From Curtobacterium sp. MCSS17_007 (GTDB taxonomy: Bacteria; Actinomycetota; Actinomycetes; Actinomycetales; Microbacteriaceae), in assembly GCF_003234175.2 (NCBI RefSeq), contig NZ_CP126257.1:248001-312000 (forward strand): 64,000 nt of DNA, given 5' to 3'. Shown in pieces: positions 8,334-19,065 of this stretch. The notes beneath the pieces were generated by a model. The model saw only the letters and a list, made by a program, of their open reading frames with translations. It searched no databases and was not told the DNA's origin. The translations under genes were made by a program, and so were the position numbers. How positions within the stretch are numbered: the first letter of the stretch is position 1; every line of letters begins with the position of its first letter.

Positions 8334-9194
8334 ATGACCACGAACCCACCCGGGAACGACTCCGGGACGCCCATCCACGACCGCACCGCGGCTGCCGAGG
8401 GACACGAGGTGCACCCGGGCGTGACCGTGCCGTCCTTCGCCAGCGGCGTGCCGGCCGCGCGCCACGAGGACTCCGCCGACGACCGCGCGTTCGACGACGT
8501 GCTGCGCCCCGAGGGGTTCGACGACGTCGAGCCGCTCGACGCACTGCCGGCCGACGAGCAGCTGCCCGCGACCCCCTCGGCCGCCGGCGCCTCGGCCCCG
8601 CTGACCGACACGACCACGAGCACCTCCGCCGGGTACGTCCCGACCGCCGGCAGCGCCGGCGGCAGCAGCACCGGTGACGGCGGTGGCAAGGCCGACGCCG
8701 CCAAGGGCGCCGCGCAGGACGTCGCCGGCGACGCGAAGGACAAGGCCGCGAACGTCGCCGGCACCGCCAAGGAGCAGGCGTCGAACGTCGCCTCCGAGGC
8801 GACCGAGCACGCCAAGCAGCTCTACTCGCAGGCCAGCGACACGCTCAAGGAGCAGGCCGCCGGCCAGCAGGAGCGCGCCGCCGGTGGTCTCCGCACCCTC
8901 GGCGAGCAGCTCAGCCGCATGGCCGACAAGGACGACGAGCAGGGCCTCGCCGCGAAGGTCGTCCGCGACCTGTCGCAGCGCGCCGGGTCCGCCGCCGGGT
9001 ACCTCGAGAACCGCGACCCGGGTTCGCTCCTCGACGAGGTCAAGTCCTTCGCCGCCCGCAAGCCCGGCACCTTCATCGCGCTCGCCGCGGGTGCCGGGAT
9101 CCTCGCCGGACGCCTGACCAAGGCGCTCGCGACCGAGATCAAGCACGAGAAGGAAGCCGACGGCCCGTCGACGGGGACCGGGAGCGGCGTATGA
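8334..9194 (+). CDS. LEA-like Ala/Lys repeat stress protein
   Basis: 286-aa protein in three parts: an acidic, Pro/Ser-rich disordered N-terminal half; residues ~120-175 with 11-residue-like Ala/Lys amphipathic repeats (AKDKAANV, AKEQASNV, ATEHAKQL) typical of late-embryogenesis-abundant-like or CsbD-like proteins; and a C-terminal segment with one hydrophobic helix (FIALAAGAGILAGRL) near the end. GGAAGG lies 7 nt before the ATG. It heads a three-gene cassette whose members overlap by ATGA. The role in envelope or desiccation stress is inferred from composition and context. Confidence 0.7.
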   Translation: MTTNPPGNDSGTPIHDRTAAAEGHEVHPGVTVPSFASGVPAARHEDSADDRAFDDVLRPEGFDDVEPLDALPADEQLPATPSAAGASAPLTDTTTSTSAGYVPTAGSAGGSSTGDGGGKADAAKGAAQDVAGDAKDKAANVAGTAKEQASNVASEATEHAKQLYSQASDTLKEQAAGQQERAAGGLRTLGEQLSRMADKDDEQGLAAKVVRDLSQRAGSAAGYLENRDPGSLLDEVKSFAARKPGTFIALAAGAGILAGRLTKALATEIKHEKEADGPSTGTGSGV

Positions 9195-9634
9195 GCCACT
9201 CGGTTCCCGGCGCGACGCCGCTGGGTGAGCCGACGCCCGAGGAACGCGCCGCCACGACCCCGCTCGGTGAGCTGCTCTCCGACGTCTCGCGGGACCTGTC
9301 GAGCCTGTTCCGCCAGGAGGTCGCGCTCGCCAAGGCCGAGCTGACCGAGTCCGCGAAGAAGGCGGGCAAGGCGGGCGGCATGTTCGGCGGCGCCGGCCTG
9401 ACGGCACTGTTCGCCCTGCTGTTCCTGTCGATCGCCGCGTGGTGGGGCCTCGGCTACCTCATCGGCAACGCCTGGTCCGCCGTCGTGATCGCGGTCGTCT
9501 ACGGGATCGTCGCCGCGATCCTCGCCGTCCGCGGGCGCAAGGAGATCAAGGAGATCCAGGGCGCCCCGCAGACGGTCGAGACCGTGAAGGAAGTCCCAGA
9601 AGCACTCAAGCCCAACACCGGGAGGAAGCCATGA
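9191..9634 (+). CDS. Phage holin family (Holin-X-like) membrane protein
   Basis: 147-aa protein matching the actinobacterial holin-X/DUF1469 pattern: an amphipathic N-terminal segment (ELLSDVSRDLSSLFRQEVAL, about residues 27-46), a KAGGMFGGAGLTA turn, two adjacent transmembrane helices (~residues 62-83 and 90-112) and a charged tail. Despite the family name no lysis genes are nearby, so it is a chromosomal envelope protein. Its ATG overlaps the previous stop and its own stop overlaps the next start, so it is translationally coupled on both sides. Confidence 0.82.
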   Translation: MSHSVPGATPLGEPTPEERAATTPLGELLSDVSRDLSSLFRQEVALAKAELTESAKKAGKAGGMFGGAGLTALFALLFLSIAAWWGLGYLIGNAWSAVVIAVVYGIVAAILAVRGRKEIKEIQGAPQTVETVKEVPEALKPNTGRKP

Positions 9635-10236
9635 GCACCCCAGACGAGATCCGCGCCGACATCGAGCGCACCCGCGGGACCCTCGGTTCCGACGTCGACG
9701 CCCTGGCCGACAAGGTCAACCCGTCGTCGATCGCCCACCGCCAGACCGACAAGGTCAAGACGCGGTTCCAGAACGCACGCGAGTCCGTGATGGGTGCTGC
9801 GGGCAGTGCCCGTGACTCCGTCATGGGTGCCGCCGACTCGGCCCGCTCGAGCGTCTCGGGTTCGGCGTCGGGAGCGACCGACCAGGCGAAGGACGTCGCG
9901 CACAAGGGCGTCCAGAAGGCGAAGGGCAACCCGCTCGCCGTGGGCCTCATCGCCTTCGGTGCCGGGTGGCTCGCCTCGTCGCTCATCCCCACCTCCGACA
10001 AGGAGGAGGAGCTCGCCGGGGAGCTCAAGGACAAGGCGGCGCCCCTCGTCGAGGACGTGAAGTCCCAGGCGAAGGACGTCGGCTCGCAGCTGGGCGACGT
10101 GGCGAAGGAGCACGCGCAGGACCTCAAGGGGACCGCGCAGGACGCCGCGCAGACCGTCAAGGACGAGGCGCAGGGCGCCGCGTCCGACGTGCAGGACCAC
10201 GCGAAGAGCGCTGCGGACGACGTGCGCAGCAGCTGA
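9631..10236 (+). CDS. DUF3618 domain-containing protein
   Basis: 201-aa protein. The N-terminal DUF3618 signature is clear: PDEIRADIERTRGTLGSDVDALADKV. The middle is Ala/Ser-rich with repeated ARDSVMGAA-type units, then one hydrophobic helix (AVGLIAFGAGWLASSLI, ~residues 105-121), and the tail (~125-201) is another LEA-like run of Lys/Asp/Gln heptads (KSQAKDVGSQ, KGTAQDAAQ). It is the third gene of the cassette; GGAGGAAG precedes the overlapping ATG. It probably works with the holin-X-like protein at the membrane during stress; that is inference. Confidence 0.85.
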   Translation: MSTPDEIRADIERTRGTLGSDVDALADKVNPSSIAHRQTDKVKTRFQNARESVMGAAGSARDSVMGAADSARSSVSGSASGATDQAKDVAHKGVQKAKGNPLAVGLIAFGAGWLASSLIPTSDKEEELAGELKDKAAPLVEDVKSQAKDVGSQLGDVAKEHAQDLKGTAQDAAQTVKDEAQGAASDVQDHAKSAADDVRSS

Positions 10237-10247
10237 CGTCACCACCT

Positions 10248-10296
10248 GACGGACGGGAGGCGCGGTGCCGGCTGGGCACCGCGCCTCCCGTCCGTC
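10248..10296 (+). terminator. 22-bp perfect hairpin ending the stress cassette
   Basis: GACGGACGGGAGGCGCGGTGCC (10248-10269) is perfectly complementary to 10275-10296 with a 5-nt loop. It starts 12 nt after the DUF3618 stop. No T-run follows. It is the best-formed member of the window-wide GGGAGGC/GCCTCCC hairpin family. Confidence 0.8.
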
Positions 10297-10319
10297 GTGT
10301 GCCACGGTAGCGTCGGGGG

Positions 10320-10745
10320 ATGGACCCGATCGACGAGCTGGCCGCGGACCTCCGGCAGGCCGTCGGACGCCTGGTGCGCGCAGCGCGTCGCGAGGCGGAC
10401 GCACTGCCGGCCACCCACACCGCGACGCTCGGGTTCCTCCACCGTGAGGGCCCGATGACCATCGCGGACCTCGCACGTCGTCGCGGGGTGAAGCACCAGG
10501 GGCAGTCCCGCACGGTCGGTGAGCTCGCGGACCTCGGGTACGTCGAGCGGACGACCTCCGAGGCCGACCGTCGGGTCGCGGTCATCGGGATCACGACGGC
10601 CGGGCAGGCGGTGCTGCAGCGGGACATGGACGCGCGCGCCGACTGGCTGGCGACCGCGATCCGCGAGGAGCTCGACGACGACGAGCGTGCGCTCCTGCGG
10701 CGGCTGCCGGACGTCCTCGAACGGCTCGCCCGTCTCGCGGGCTGA
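10320..10745 (+). CDS. MarR family transcriptional regulator
   Basis: 141-aa winged-helix regulator. The HTH region is MTIADLARRRGVKHQGQSRT, followed by the wing TSEADRRVAVIGIT; N- and C-terminal helices would form the dimer. Its gene directly precedes a metallo-hydrolase, and a palindrome lies between them, so it probably represses that gene or responds to its substrate. The start is the ATG at 10320, 24 nt after the cassette terminator. Confidence 0.85.
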   Translation: MDPIDELAADLRQAVGRLVRAARREADALPATHTATLGFLHREGPMTIADLARRRGVKHQGQSRTVGELADLGYVERTTSEADRRVAVIGITTAGQAVLQRDMDARADWLATAIREELDDDERALLRRLPDVLERLARLAG

Positions 10746-10747
10746 TC

Positions 10748-10762
10748 TACAACACTGTTGTA
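10748..10762. promoter_or_regulatory. TACAAC-ACT-GTTGTA palindrome, candidate MarR operator
   Basis: Perfect 6-bp arms with a 3-bp spacer lie immediately after the MarR stop and 12 nt before the hydrolase ATG. A further ACAGTTGT half-like stretch follows. The AT-rich element stands out in this GC-rich DNA and has the size of MarR operators. Confidence 0.55.
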
Positions 10763-10773
10763 CAGTTGTCAGC

Positions 10774-11415
10774 ATGGAGCTGACGAAGTACAACCACGCC
10801 ACGGTCGTCCTCGAACAGGACGGCACGACCCTGGTCATCGACCCGGGGGTCTTCACGCCCGAGTCCGCCGACCTGGTCCGCACGGCCACCGCCGTCCTCG
10901 TCACGCACGAGCACCCCGACCACCTCGACGCCGACGCCGTCCGTGCCGGGCTCGACGCGAACCCCGACCTGGTCGTCCGCGCGCCGCAGGCCGTCGTCGA
11001 CCAGCTCGGCGAGCACGACGGTCGCGTGGTCGCGGTGTCCGCCGGTGACACGTTCTCCGTCGGACCCGTCCCCGTCCGCGTCTTCGGCGAGGAGCACGCG
11101 GTCATCCACCGCGACCTGCCGACCATCGCGAACGTCGGCTACCTCGTCGACGACGCGGTGTTCCACCCGGGCGACGCGTACCTCGTCCCCGGCGTGCCCG
11201 TTCGGCTGCTGCTCGTGCCGACGAGCGGTCCCTGGGCGAAGACGGGCGAGGGGGTCGACTACGTCCGCGCCGTCGCCCCGGAGCGTGCCGTGCAGATCCA
11301 CGAGCTGCTCCTCAGCGAGGTCGGGCAGCAGTCGAACGTGCAGATGCTCGGTACGGACGGTCTCGGCGGGGTGCCGGTGTCGATCCTGCCGGTGGGGCAG
11401 TCCGTCACGGTCTGA
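10774..11415 (+). CDS. MBL fold metallo-hydrolase
   Basis: 213-aa metallo-beta-lactamase fold enzyme of the YtnP/UPF0173-like cytoplasmic type. The metal motif is THEHPDHLDAD (HxHxDH, ~residues 49-54), with later ligands in EEHAVIH and VFHPGDA. The substrate is unknown; family members hydrolyse esters, phosphodiesters or lactones. No signal peptide. The ATG at 10774 follows the candidate MarR operator, and the two genes probably form a regulatory unit. Confidence 0.82.
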   Translation: MELTKYNHATVVLEQDGTTLVIDPGVFTPESADLVRTATAVLVTHEHPDHLDADAVRAGLDANPDLVVRAPQAVVDQLGEHDGRVVAVSAGDTFSVGPVPVRVFGEEHAVIHRDLPTIANVGYLVDDAVFHPGDAYLVPGVPVRLLLVPTSGPWAKTGEGVDYVRAVAPERAVQIHELLLSEVGQQSNVQMLGTDGLGGVPVSILPVGQSVTV

Positions 11416-11450
11416 ACCGACGCACGCGATCGGGGGAGCACGCTGGACGG

Positions 11451-12131
11451 ATGGCTGACGCTCCCTCGACCGCTGTCCTCTTCGACATCGACGGCACCCT
11501 CGCCGACTCGAACTACGCGCACGTCGACGCGTGGTGGCGAGCGTTCCGTGCCGCCGGCGAGTCCGTCGACGCGTGGCGCGTCCACCGGGCGATCGGGATG
11601 GACTCCGGTCGTCTGCTCGAGGAGCTCCTCCCCGACGCCTCCGACGAGGTCCGCGACACCACGAAGCAGTACCACACTGCGTTCTACTCCGAGCACATGC
11701 CGCAGCTGCGGCTGCTGCCCGGGGCGCGCGAGCTGCTCGAGGCGGTGGCGGGCGCCGGGCACGCAGTCGTGCTGGCGACGAGCGCCCCGCAGAACGAGCT
11801 CGACCGGCTGCTGGAGCTCCTCGATGCCGAGCCGTGGATCACCGCGGTCACGAGCGGCGAGGACGTCGAGCAGGCCAAGCCGTCGCCCGCCATCGTCGAG
11901 GTCGCCCTCGAGAAGGTCGGCGTCGCGGCGGACCGGGCCGTGATGATCGGCGACGCGATGTGGGACGTGGAGTCGTCGGGCAAGGTCGGGCTGCCGTGCG
12001 TCGGGGTGATGACCGGCGGGATCGGCGGCGACGAGCTCCGGGGTGCGGGTGCCGCGGCGGTGTACGACGACGCCGCTGGCGCGCTCGCGGCGTTCCGGGC
12101 CGGCGAGGGGCCGATCGCCGCGCTGGCCTGA
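11451..12131 (+). CDS. HAD family hydrolase (phosphatase)
   Basis: 226-aa haloacid-dehalogenase phosphatase. Motif I is FDIDGTLADS (nucleophile Asp, residue ~13), motif II is ATSAPQ, the Lys of motif III is in EQAKPSP, and motif IV is MIGDAMWDVESS. The helical cap between motifs I and II (residues ~20-85) marks subclass I, like phosphoglycolate or sugar-phosphate phosphatases. Substrate unassigned. The hairpin at 12144-12181 follows its stop. Confidence 0.87.
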   Translation: MADAPSTAVLFDIDGTLADSNYAHVDAWWRAFRAAGESVDAWRVHRAIGMDSGRLLEELLPDASDEVRDTTKQYHTAFYSEHMPQLRLLPGARELLEAVAGAGHAVVLATSAPQNELDRLLELLDAEPWITAVTSGEDVEQAKPSPAIVEVALEKVGVAADRAVMIGDAMWDVESSGKVGLPCVGVMTGGIGGDELRGAGAAAVYDDAAGALAAFRAGEGPIAALA

Positions 12132-12143
12132 GCGCTGCGGTGA

Positions 12144-12181
12144 CGCGGCCGCGGCCGTGCTGTCTCGTGGCCGCGGCCGCG
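12144..12181 (+). terminator. 13-bp GC hairpin after the HAD gene
   Basis: CGCGGCCGCGGCC (12144-12156) pairs with 12169-12181 around a 12-nt loop, starting 12 nt after the HAD stop. Extremely GC-rich and without a T-run. It separates the HAD gene from the acetyltransferase. Confidence 0.6.
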
Positions 12182-12214
12182 CGGCCGCGCGGTCGTGCGG
12201 TCGTGCCAGGATGG

Positions 12215-15086
<2,872 letters not shown>

Positions 15087-15121
15087 GCGGCTGCGCTGCG
15101 CGCCGGGACGCCGGCGACGGT

Positions 15122-15242
15122 GCGAGACGCCCTGAGCTGGCGAGACGCCCTGCGTTGAGCGAGACGCCCCGAGACGGCGAGACGCCCCCGGGAACGGGGG
15201 CGTCTCGCCGTCTCAGCGGCGTCTCGTCGAGACACCGGCGTC
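15122..15242. repeat. GAGACGCC direct-repeat array with inverted copies
   Basis: GCGAGACGCC recurs at 15122, 15140, 15159 and 15177 (spacing 18, 19, 18). Inverted copies GGCGTCTC follow on the right side and form the strong hairpin 15171-15214, and GAGACACCGGCGTC lies at 15229-15242. The gap 15087-15382 between the convergent MFS and LacI genes also holds the hairpin at 15291-15333 and an 11-bp-spaced GCGAGTGGTG doublet (15265, 15276). No open reading frame of note is present. Confidence 0.85.
15171..15214. terminator. 20-bp perfect hairpin between convergent genes
   Basis: GAGACGGCGAGACGCCCCCG (15171-15190) pairs perfectly with 15195-15214 across a GGAA tetraloop. It lies between the MFS gene and the convergent LacI gene and could stop transcription from both sides. 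The stem is built from the GAGACGCC repeat units. Confidence 0.8.
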
Positions 15243-15290
15243 CCGCGGCGCCGGCTGACGCGGAGCGAGTGGTGCGCGAGTGGTGTGCGG

Positions 15291-15333
15291 AAGCGACAGT
15301 GCGCAGGCGCCGGGAGGGGCCGCACTGTCGCTT
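15291..15333. terminator. Second hairpin before the LacI 3' end
   Basis: AAGCGACAGTGCG (15291-15303) and CGCACTGTCGCTT (15321-15333) form a perfect 13-bp stem with a 17-nt loop containing GGGAGG. It is 50 nt beyond the LacI stop codon and is probably its terminator. Confidence 0.6.
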
Positions 15334-15382
15334 TCGCGGAGTGATCGCGCCGCCGGCGGCGTGCCGCCCGCAAGCGCTCGCT

Positions 15383-16390
15383 TCAGCCGCCGGTGCTCGC
15401 CCGGGTGACCAGCCGCGCCGGCAGCTCCACGGGCTCCACCGCGGTGCCGTCGATCGTCGCCAGGAGGCGCTGGGCGGCGGTGCGCCCGAGCTCGGCTCCC
15501 GGCAGTGCGACGCTCGTCAGTGCCGGCGCCGTGACCGACGACGACGGCAGGTCGTCGAAGCCCGCGACCGCCAGGTCCTCCGGCACCCGGAGTCCCATCG
15601 CGCCCGCGACCCGCAGCACGCCGTACGCGAGGGTGTCCGCTGCCGCGACGACCGCGGTGACGCCGTCCTCGTGCCACGCCTCGATCGCGTGCTCGGTCGC
15701 CAGCGCCGCCGCGTCGACCGTCAGGTCCGCGCGGGCGCCGAGCTCCGAGACGGTGATGCCCGCTGCGGCACAGGCCTCGTCGAACATCCGGTGGCGGATG
15801 CCGAACGTGGCGACCCGTGCGGTGCCGTCGAGGTAGGCGACGCGTCCGTGCCCGCGATCCCGCAGGTGGGCGACGAGTGCGTCGATGCCCGGAGCGAGGT
15901 CGTAGTCGACGGCGGTCGTGCCCGCGGCCGCGTCGGGTGCGTCGAGCAGCACGACCGGCACGCTCGCGTCCATCGACTCGCCCGCGGCCGGGGCGTCGAC
16001 CAGGATCCCCGCCGGCCGCAGGCGCTCGAAGCGCCGGAGGTCTGCGGTCGTGGGCTGCGCGCCGCGCTCCGTCACGGAGAGCACGAGCTGGAACCGGTCG
16101 CCGAGGGTGTCCCGCACGCCGCGGATCACCTCGGCGAAGAACGGGTTCGACAGGTCGGGGGCGATGAGCACGACGAGGTCGCCGGTCCCGCGCGCCAGGG
16201 AGCTCGCCGCGTGGTCGACGACGTAGCCGAGGGCGTCGACGGCCTCGCGCACCCGGTCGGCGATCGGCGGGGACACCCGCCCACGGTCCTTCCCGTTCAC
16301 GACGAGGGAGACCGTGGCGATGCTCGTCCCCGCACGCTCGGCCACCATCGCGGCGGTCACGCGACGGCCGTGAGCGGCTGGGGATGGCAC
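15383..16390 (-). CDS. LacI family transcriptional regulator
   Basis: 335-aa repressor. The N-terminal headpiece is VTAAMVAERAGTSIATVSLVV (HTH, residues ~11-31) with the hinge helix after residue ~55 (HAASSLARG); the rest is a periplasmic-binding-protein-like ligand domain (LIAPDLSNPFFAEV, VDYDLAPGIDALV, AVAGFDDLPSS). It is divergent from the nucleoside hydrolase operon, and two identical palindromic operators lie between them, so it most likely represses that operon and itself, releasing DNA on binding a nucleoside or ribose. The start codon is GTG. Confidence 0.9.
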   Translation of the reverse strand: MPSPAAHGRRVTAAMVAERAGTSIATVSLVVNGKDRGRVSPPIADRVREAVDALGYVVDHAASSLARGTGDLVVLIAPDLSNPFFAEVIRGVRDTLGDRFQLVLSVTERGAQPTTADLRRFERLRPAGILVDAPAAGESMDASVPVVLLDAPDAAAGTTAVDYDLAPGIDALVAHLRDRGHGRVAYLDGTARVATFGIRHRMFDEACAAAGITVSELGARADLTVDAAALATEHAIEAWHEDGVTAVVAAADTLAYGVLRVAGAMGLRVPEDLAVAGFDDLPSSSVTAPALTSVALPGAELGRTAAQRLLATIDGTAVEPVELPARLVTRASTGG

Positions 16391-16443
16391 CCGTCGAGCC
16401 TAGCGACCGAGCGCGCACCGGTTCGGCTGAGGACCGCTCGGAG

Positions 16444-16472
16444 TTGACGTCAAGCGTTTGACGTGTTCTGAT
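16444..16472 (+). promoter_or_regulatory. Predicted promoter of the nucleoside operon
   Basis: TTGACG (16444-16449), 17 bp, then TCTGAT (16467-16472) resembles a sigma-70 type promoter. Both LacI operators overlap or abut it, which would allow direct repression. Confidence 0.4.
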
Positions 16473-16486
16473 GTCAAACGCTTGAC
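16449..16486. promoter_or_regulatory. Twin LacI operators
   Basis: GTCAAGCGTTTGAC (16449-16462) and its exact reverse complement GTCAAACGCTTGAC (16473-16486) are 24 bp apart centre to centre. Each contains the central CG of LacI/PurR-type sites. They lie in the 231-bp gap between lacI and the nucleoside hydrolase gene; the rest of that gap shows no other element. Confidence 0.8.
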
Positions 16487-16621
16487 GCGCCGCACTGGAG
16501 TTGGTTCCTCCACAGCGCGGACCCCACCGCGTCGAGCACATACCTCCGTCCGGCACTGCCGGACACGGCGGGCTGCGAGCGGCCCGCCGACGCCGATCCC
16601 CGACGAAGTGGAGCGCCCAAG

Positions 16622-17650
16622 GTGCCCGATGCAACGACGCAGAAGATCATCCTCGACTGCGACCCCGGCCACGACGACGCCGTCGCCATCCTGCTGGCGC
16701 ACGGCAACCCGACGATCGAGCTCCTGGCGGTGACGACCGTCGTCGGCAACCAGACCCTGCCGAAGGTCACCCGCAACGCCCTCGCGGTCGCACGCATCGC
16801 CGGGATCACCGGGGTGCCCTTCGCCGCGGGCGCCGACCGGCCGCTGCTGCGCGAGATCGAGGTCGCCCCGGAGATCCACGGCGAGAGCGGCCTGGACGGG
16901 CCGATGCTCCCCGAGCCGTCCTTCGGTCTCGACGAGCGCCACGCCGTCGACCTCATCATCGACACGGTCATGGCGCACGAGCCCGGCACCGTGACGATCG
17001 TGCCGACCGCCGGTCTGACGAACATCGCCCTCGCCGTCCGCAAGGAGCCGCGCATCGTCGAGCGCGTGAAGCAGGTCGTCCTCATGGGCGGCGGCGTGCA
17101 CGTCGGCAACTGGAGCCCGGTCGCCGAGTTCAACATCGTCATCGACCCCGAGGCGGCCGACGTCGTCTTCCGCGCCGGGTGGGACGTCGTCATGGTCGGC
17201 CTCGACCTCACCCACCAGGCCCTCGCGACCCCCGAGGTCGCCGCGCGCATCGCCGCCGTCGGCACCGGTCCGGCCGCGTTCGTCGGGGAACTGCTCGACT
17301 TCTTCGGCAAGGCGTACGAGGACGCCCAGGGCTTCGACGCCCCGCCCGTGCACGACCCGTGCGCCGTCGCGTACGTCATCGACCCGACCATCGTCCGCGC
17401 GGTCAGGATGCCGATCGCGATCGAGACGACCGGCACCCACACGCTGGGCATGACCGTCGCCGACCTCCGTGGCCCTGCGCCGGAGGACTGCCGCACGAGT
17501 GCCGCGATGGAGCTCGACCACGAGCGCTTCTGGGACCTCGTCGTCGACGCCCTCGAGCGCATCGGCGAGACGCCCGACACGGGCTGGTCCCCGCGTGCCG
17601 CAGCGCAGGCCGTCGAGTCCGCCGACACGACCGTCACCCCGGAGGCCTGA
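16622..17650 (+). CDS. Nucleoside hydrolase (inosine/uridine-preferring family)
   Basis: 342-aa enzyme that cleaves the N-glycosidic bond of ribonucleosides to base and ribose. The N-terminal calcium-binding DCDPGHDDA cluster (residues ~12-20) is intact, with VLMGGG and AEFNI in the middle and the catalytic-region HDPCAVAY near residue 243. Start codon GTG. It is first in an operon with an MFS transporter and a ribokinase, which together would import nucleosides, release ribose and phosphorylate it. The divergent LacI gene and twin operators indicate substrate induction. Confidence 0.92.
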   Translation: MPDATTQKIILDCDPGHDDAVAILLAHGNPTIELLAVTTVVGNQTLPKVTRNALAVARIAGITGVPFAAGADRPLLREIEVAPEIHGESGLDGPMLPEPSFGLDERHAVDLIIDTVMAHEPGTVTIVPTAGLTNIALAVRKEPRIVERVKQVVLMGGGVHVGNWSPVAEFNIVIDPEAADVVFRAGWDVVMVGLDLTHQALATPEVAARIAAVGTGPAAFVGELLDFFGKAYEDAQGFDAPPVHDPCAVAYVIDPTIVRAVRMPIAIETTGTHTLGMTVADLRGPAPEDCRTSAAMELDHERFWDLVVDALERIGETPDTGWSPRAAAQAVESADTTVTPEA

Positions 17651-17655
17651 GCGCC

Positions 17656-19065
17656 GTGACCACCACCTCGACGACGAAGTCGACCGCTGCCCTCACCGCC
17701 GCCCTGCTCGCTGCGTGCGTCGCGTTCCAGCTGAACGCGAGCATGCTCAGCCCCGCACTCGCGACGATGGCGGACGAACTCCGCACCGACGACGCGACGA
17801 TCGGGCTCTCGCAGACGCTGTTCTTCACGATCGCGGCCCTGTTCTCGCTGTTCCTGCCCCGGCTGTCCGACATCGTGGGCCGCAAGCGCGTCCTGCTCGG
17901 CATGCTCCTCGTGATGCTCGTCGGCAGCGCCGTCGCTGCCCTCGCCGTGAACGTGCCGATGCTGTTCGTCGGCCGGATGATCCAGGGCGTCACCGGCCCG
18001 GTCGTGCCCATCGGCCTGCTCATCCTGCGCAACGAGATCGCCGACCCGAAGCGCTACGGCGCCGCACTCGGCCTGCTCACCGCGGTGAACGGCGGCATCG
18101 CCGGGGTGGACGCCCTGGCCGGCGGCTGGATCGCGACGCACTTCGGGTTCCGCGGCATCTTCTGGGTGATCGTCGTCGTCACGGCCGTCGCCGCGCTCAT
18201 GGTCGCCCGCTGGGGCGTCGAGTCCCGACCCTCCGCCGGCACGCGCATGGACTGGTGGGGCGTGCTCCCGCTGGTCGTCAGCGTCGGCGCGCTGCTCACC
18301 GCGTTCAACGAGGCCGGCAAGCTCGCCGCGGCCGACTGGGCACTCGTCGTCGTCGCGATCGTCCTGGCGGTCGTCACGTTCGGGGTGTTCTGGGCGATCG
18401 AGTCGCGGGTCCGCGAGCCGCTCGTCGAGACCCGGTACCTCAAGCGCCGCGGGACCTGGGCGCTGCTCGTCACGACCCTGCTCACCATGACGGGGGTCTT
18501 CGCCGTCGTGAACGGCCTGGTCACGAGCCTGGCCCAGAACGACGAGGTCGGCTTCGGGATGGAGCCGGACGTCGCCTCGCTCGCGTTCCTCGTGCCCTAC
18601 GCGCTCGTCGGGTGGGTCGTCGGGCCGTTCTCCGGACGCCTCGCGCCGACGCTCGGCTACCGCGCCGTGCTCCGCGTCGGCCTGGTCGGCAGCATCGTCG
18701 CGACGCTCGTCATGGCGTTCGTCGGCGTCCACTCGCTGCCCGTGCTCGTCGCCGCCACCGTGCTCATCGGCATCACCTACGCGGGCATCGCGAACATCGT
18801 GCTGAACGGGCTCGGCATCGTGCTCTCGCCGGACTCGAACCCCGGCTTCCTGCCGGGCCTCAACGCGGGCGCGTTCAACCTCGGCGCGGGCATCAGCTTC
18901 GCGGTGCTGCCGGCGCTCCAGACCGCACTCGGCACCGGCGGGTCCGCAGGCACCGCCGGCTACTCCGGTGGGATGCTGCTCGGTGCCGTGATCACCTGCG
19001 CGGCCCTCGCCACCTCCTTCCTCATCCCGCGCCCGGCCTCGGCCGAGACAGGAGCCACCGCATGA
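17656..19065 (+). CDS. MFS transporter, probable nucleoside importer
   Basis: 469-aa membrane protein with about 12-14 helices. The MFS motif A appears as PRLSDIVGRKRVLLGM in loop 2-3, and FVGRMIQGVTGPVVPIGLLI resembles the helix-4 region of DHA-type carriers. The fold looks like drug/proton carriers, yet its place between the hydrolase and ribokinase argues for uptake of nucleosides or ribose. GGAGG lies 10 nt before the GTG start, and its stop overlaps the ribokinase ATG. The substrate assignment rests on context alone. Confidence 0.85.
   Translation: MTTTSTTKSTAALTAALLAACVAFQLNASMLSPALATMADELRTDDATIGLSQTLFFTIAALFSLFLPRLSDIVGRKRVLLGMLLVMLVGSAVAALAVNVPMLFVGRMIQGVTGPVVPIGLLILRNEIADPKRYGAALGLLTAVNGGIAGVDALAGGWIATHFGFRGIFWVIVVVTAVAALMVARWGVESRPSAGTRMDWWGVLPLVVSVGALLTAFNEAGKLAAADWALVVVAIVLAVVTFGVFWAIESRVREPLVETRYLKRRGTWALLVTTLLTMTGVFAVVNGLVTSLAQNDEVGFGMEPDVASLAFLVPYALVGWVVGPFSGRLAPTLGYRAVLRVGLVGSIVATLVMAFVGVHSLPVLVAATVLIGITYAGIANIVLNGLGIVLSPDSNPGFLPGLNAGAFNLGAGISFAVLPALQTALGTGGSAGTAGYSGGMLLGAVITCAALATSFLIPRPASAETGATA

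Noticed and set aside
9191..9634. Prophage suggested by a holin-family protein
   Set aside because: No endolysin, integrase, capsid or att-like repeats nearby, and the holin-X family is common in actinobacterial chromosomes.
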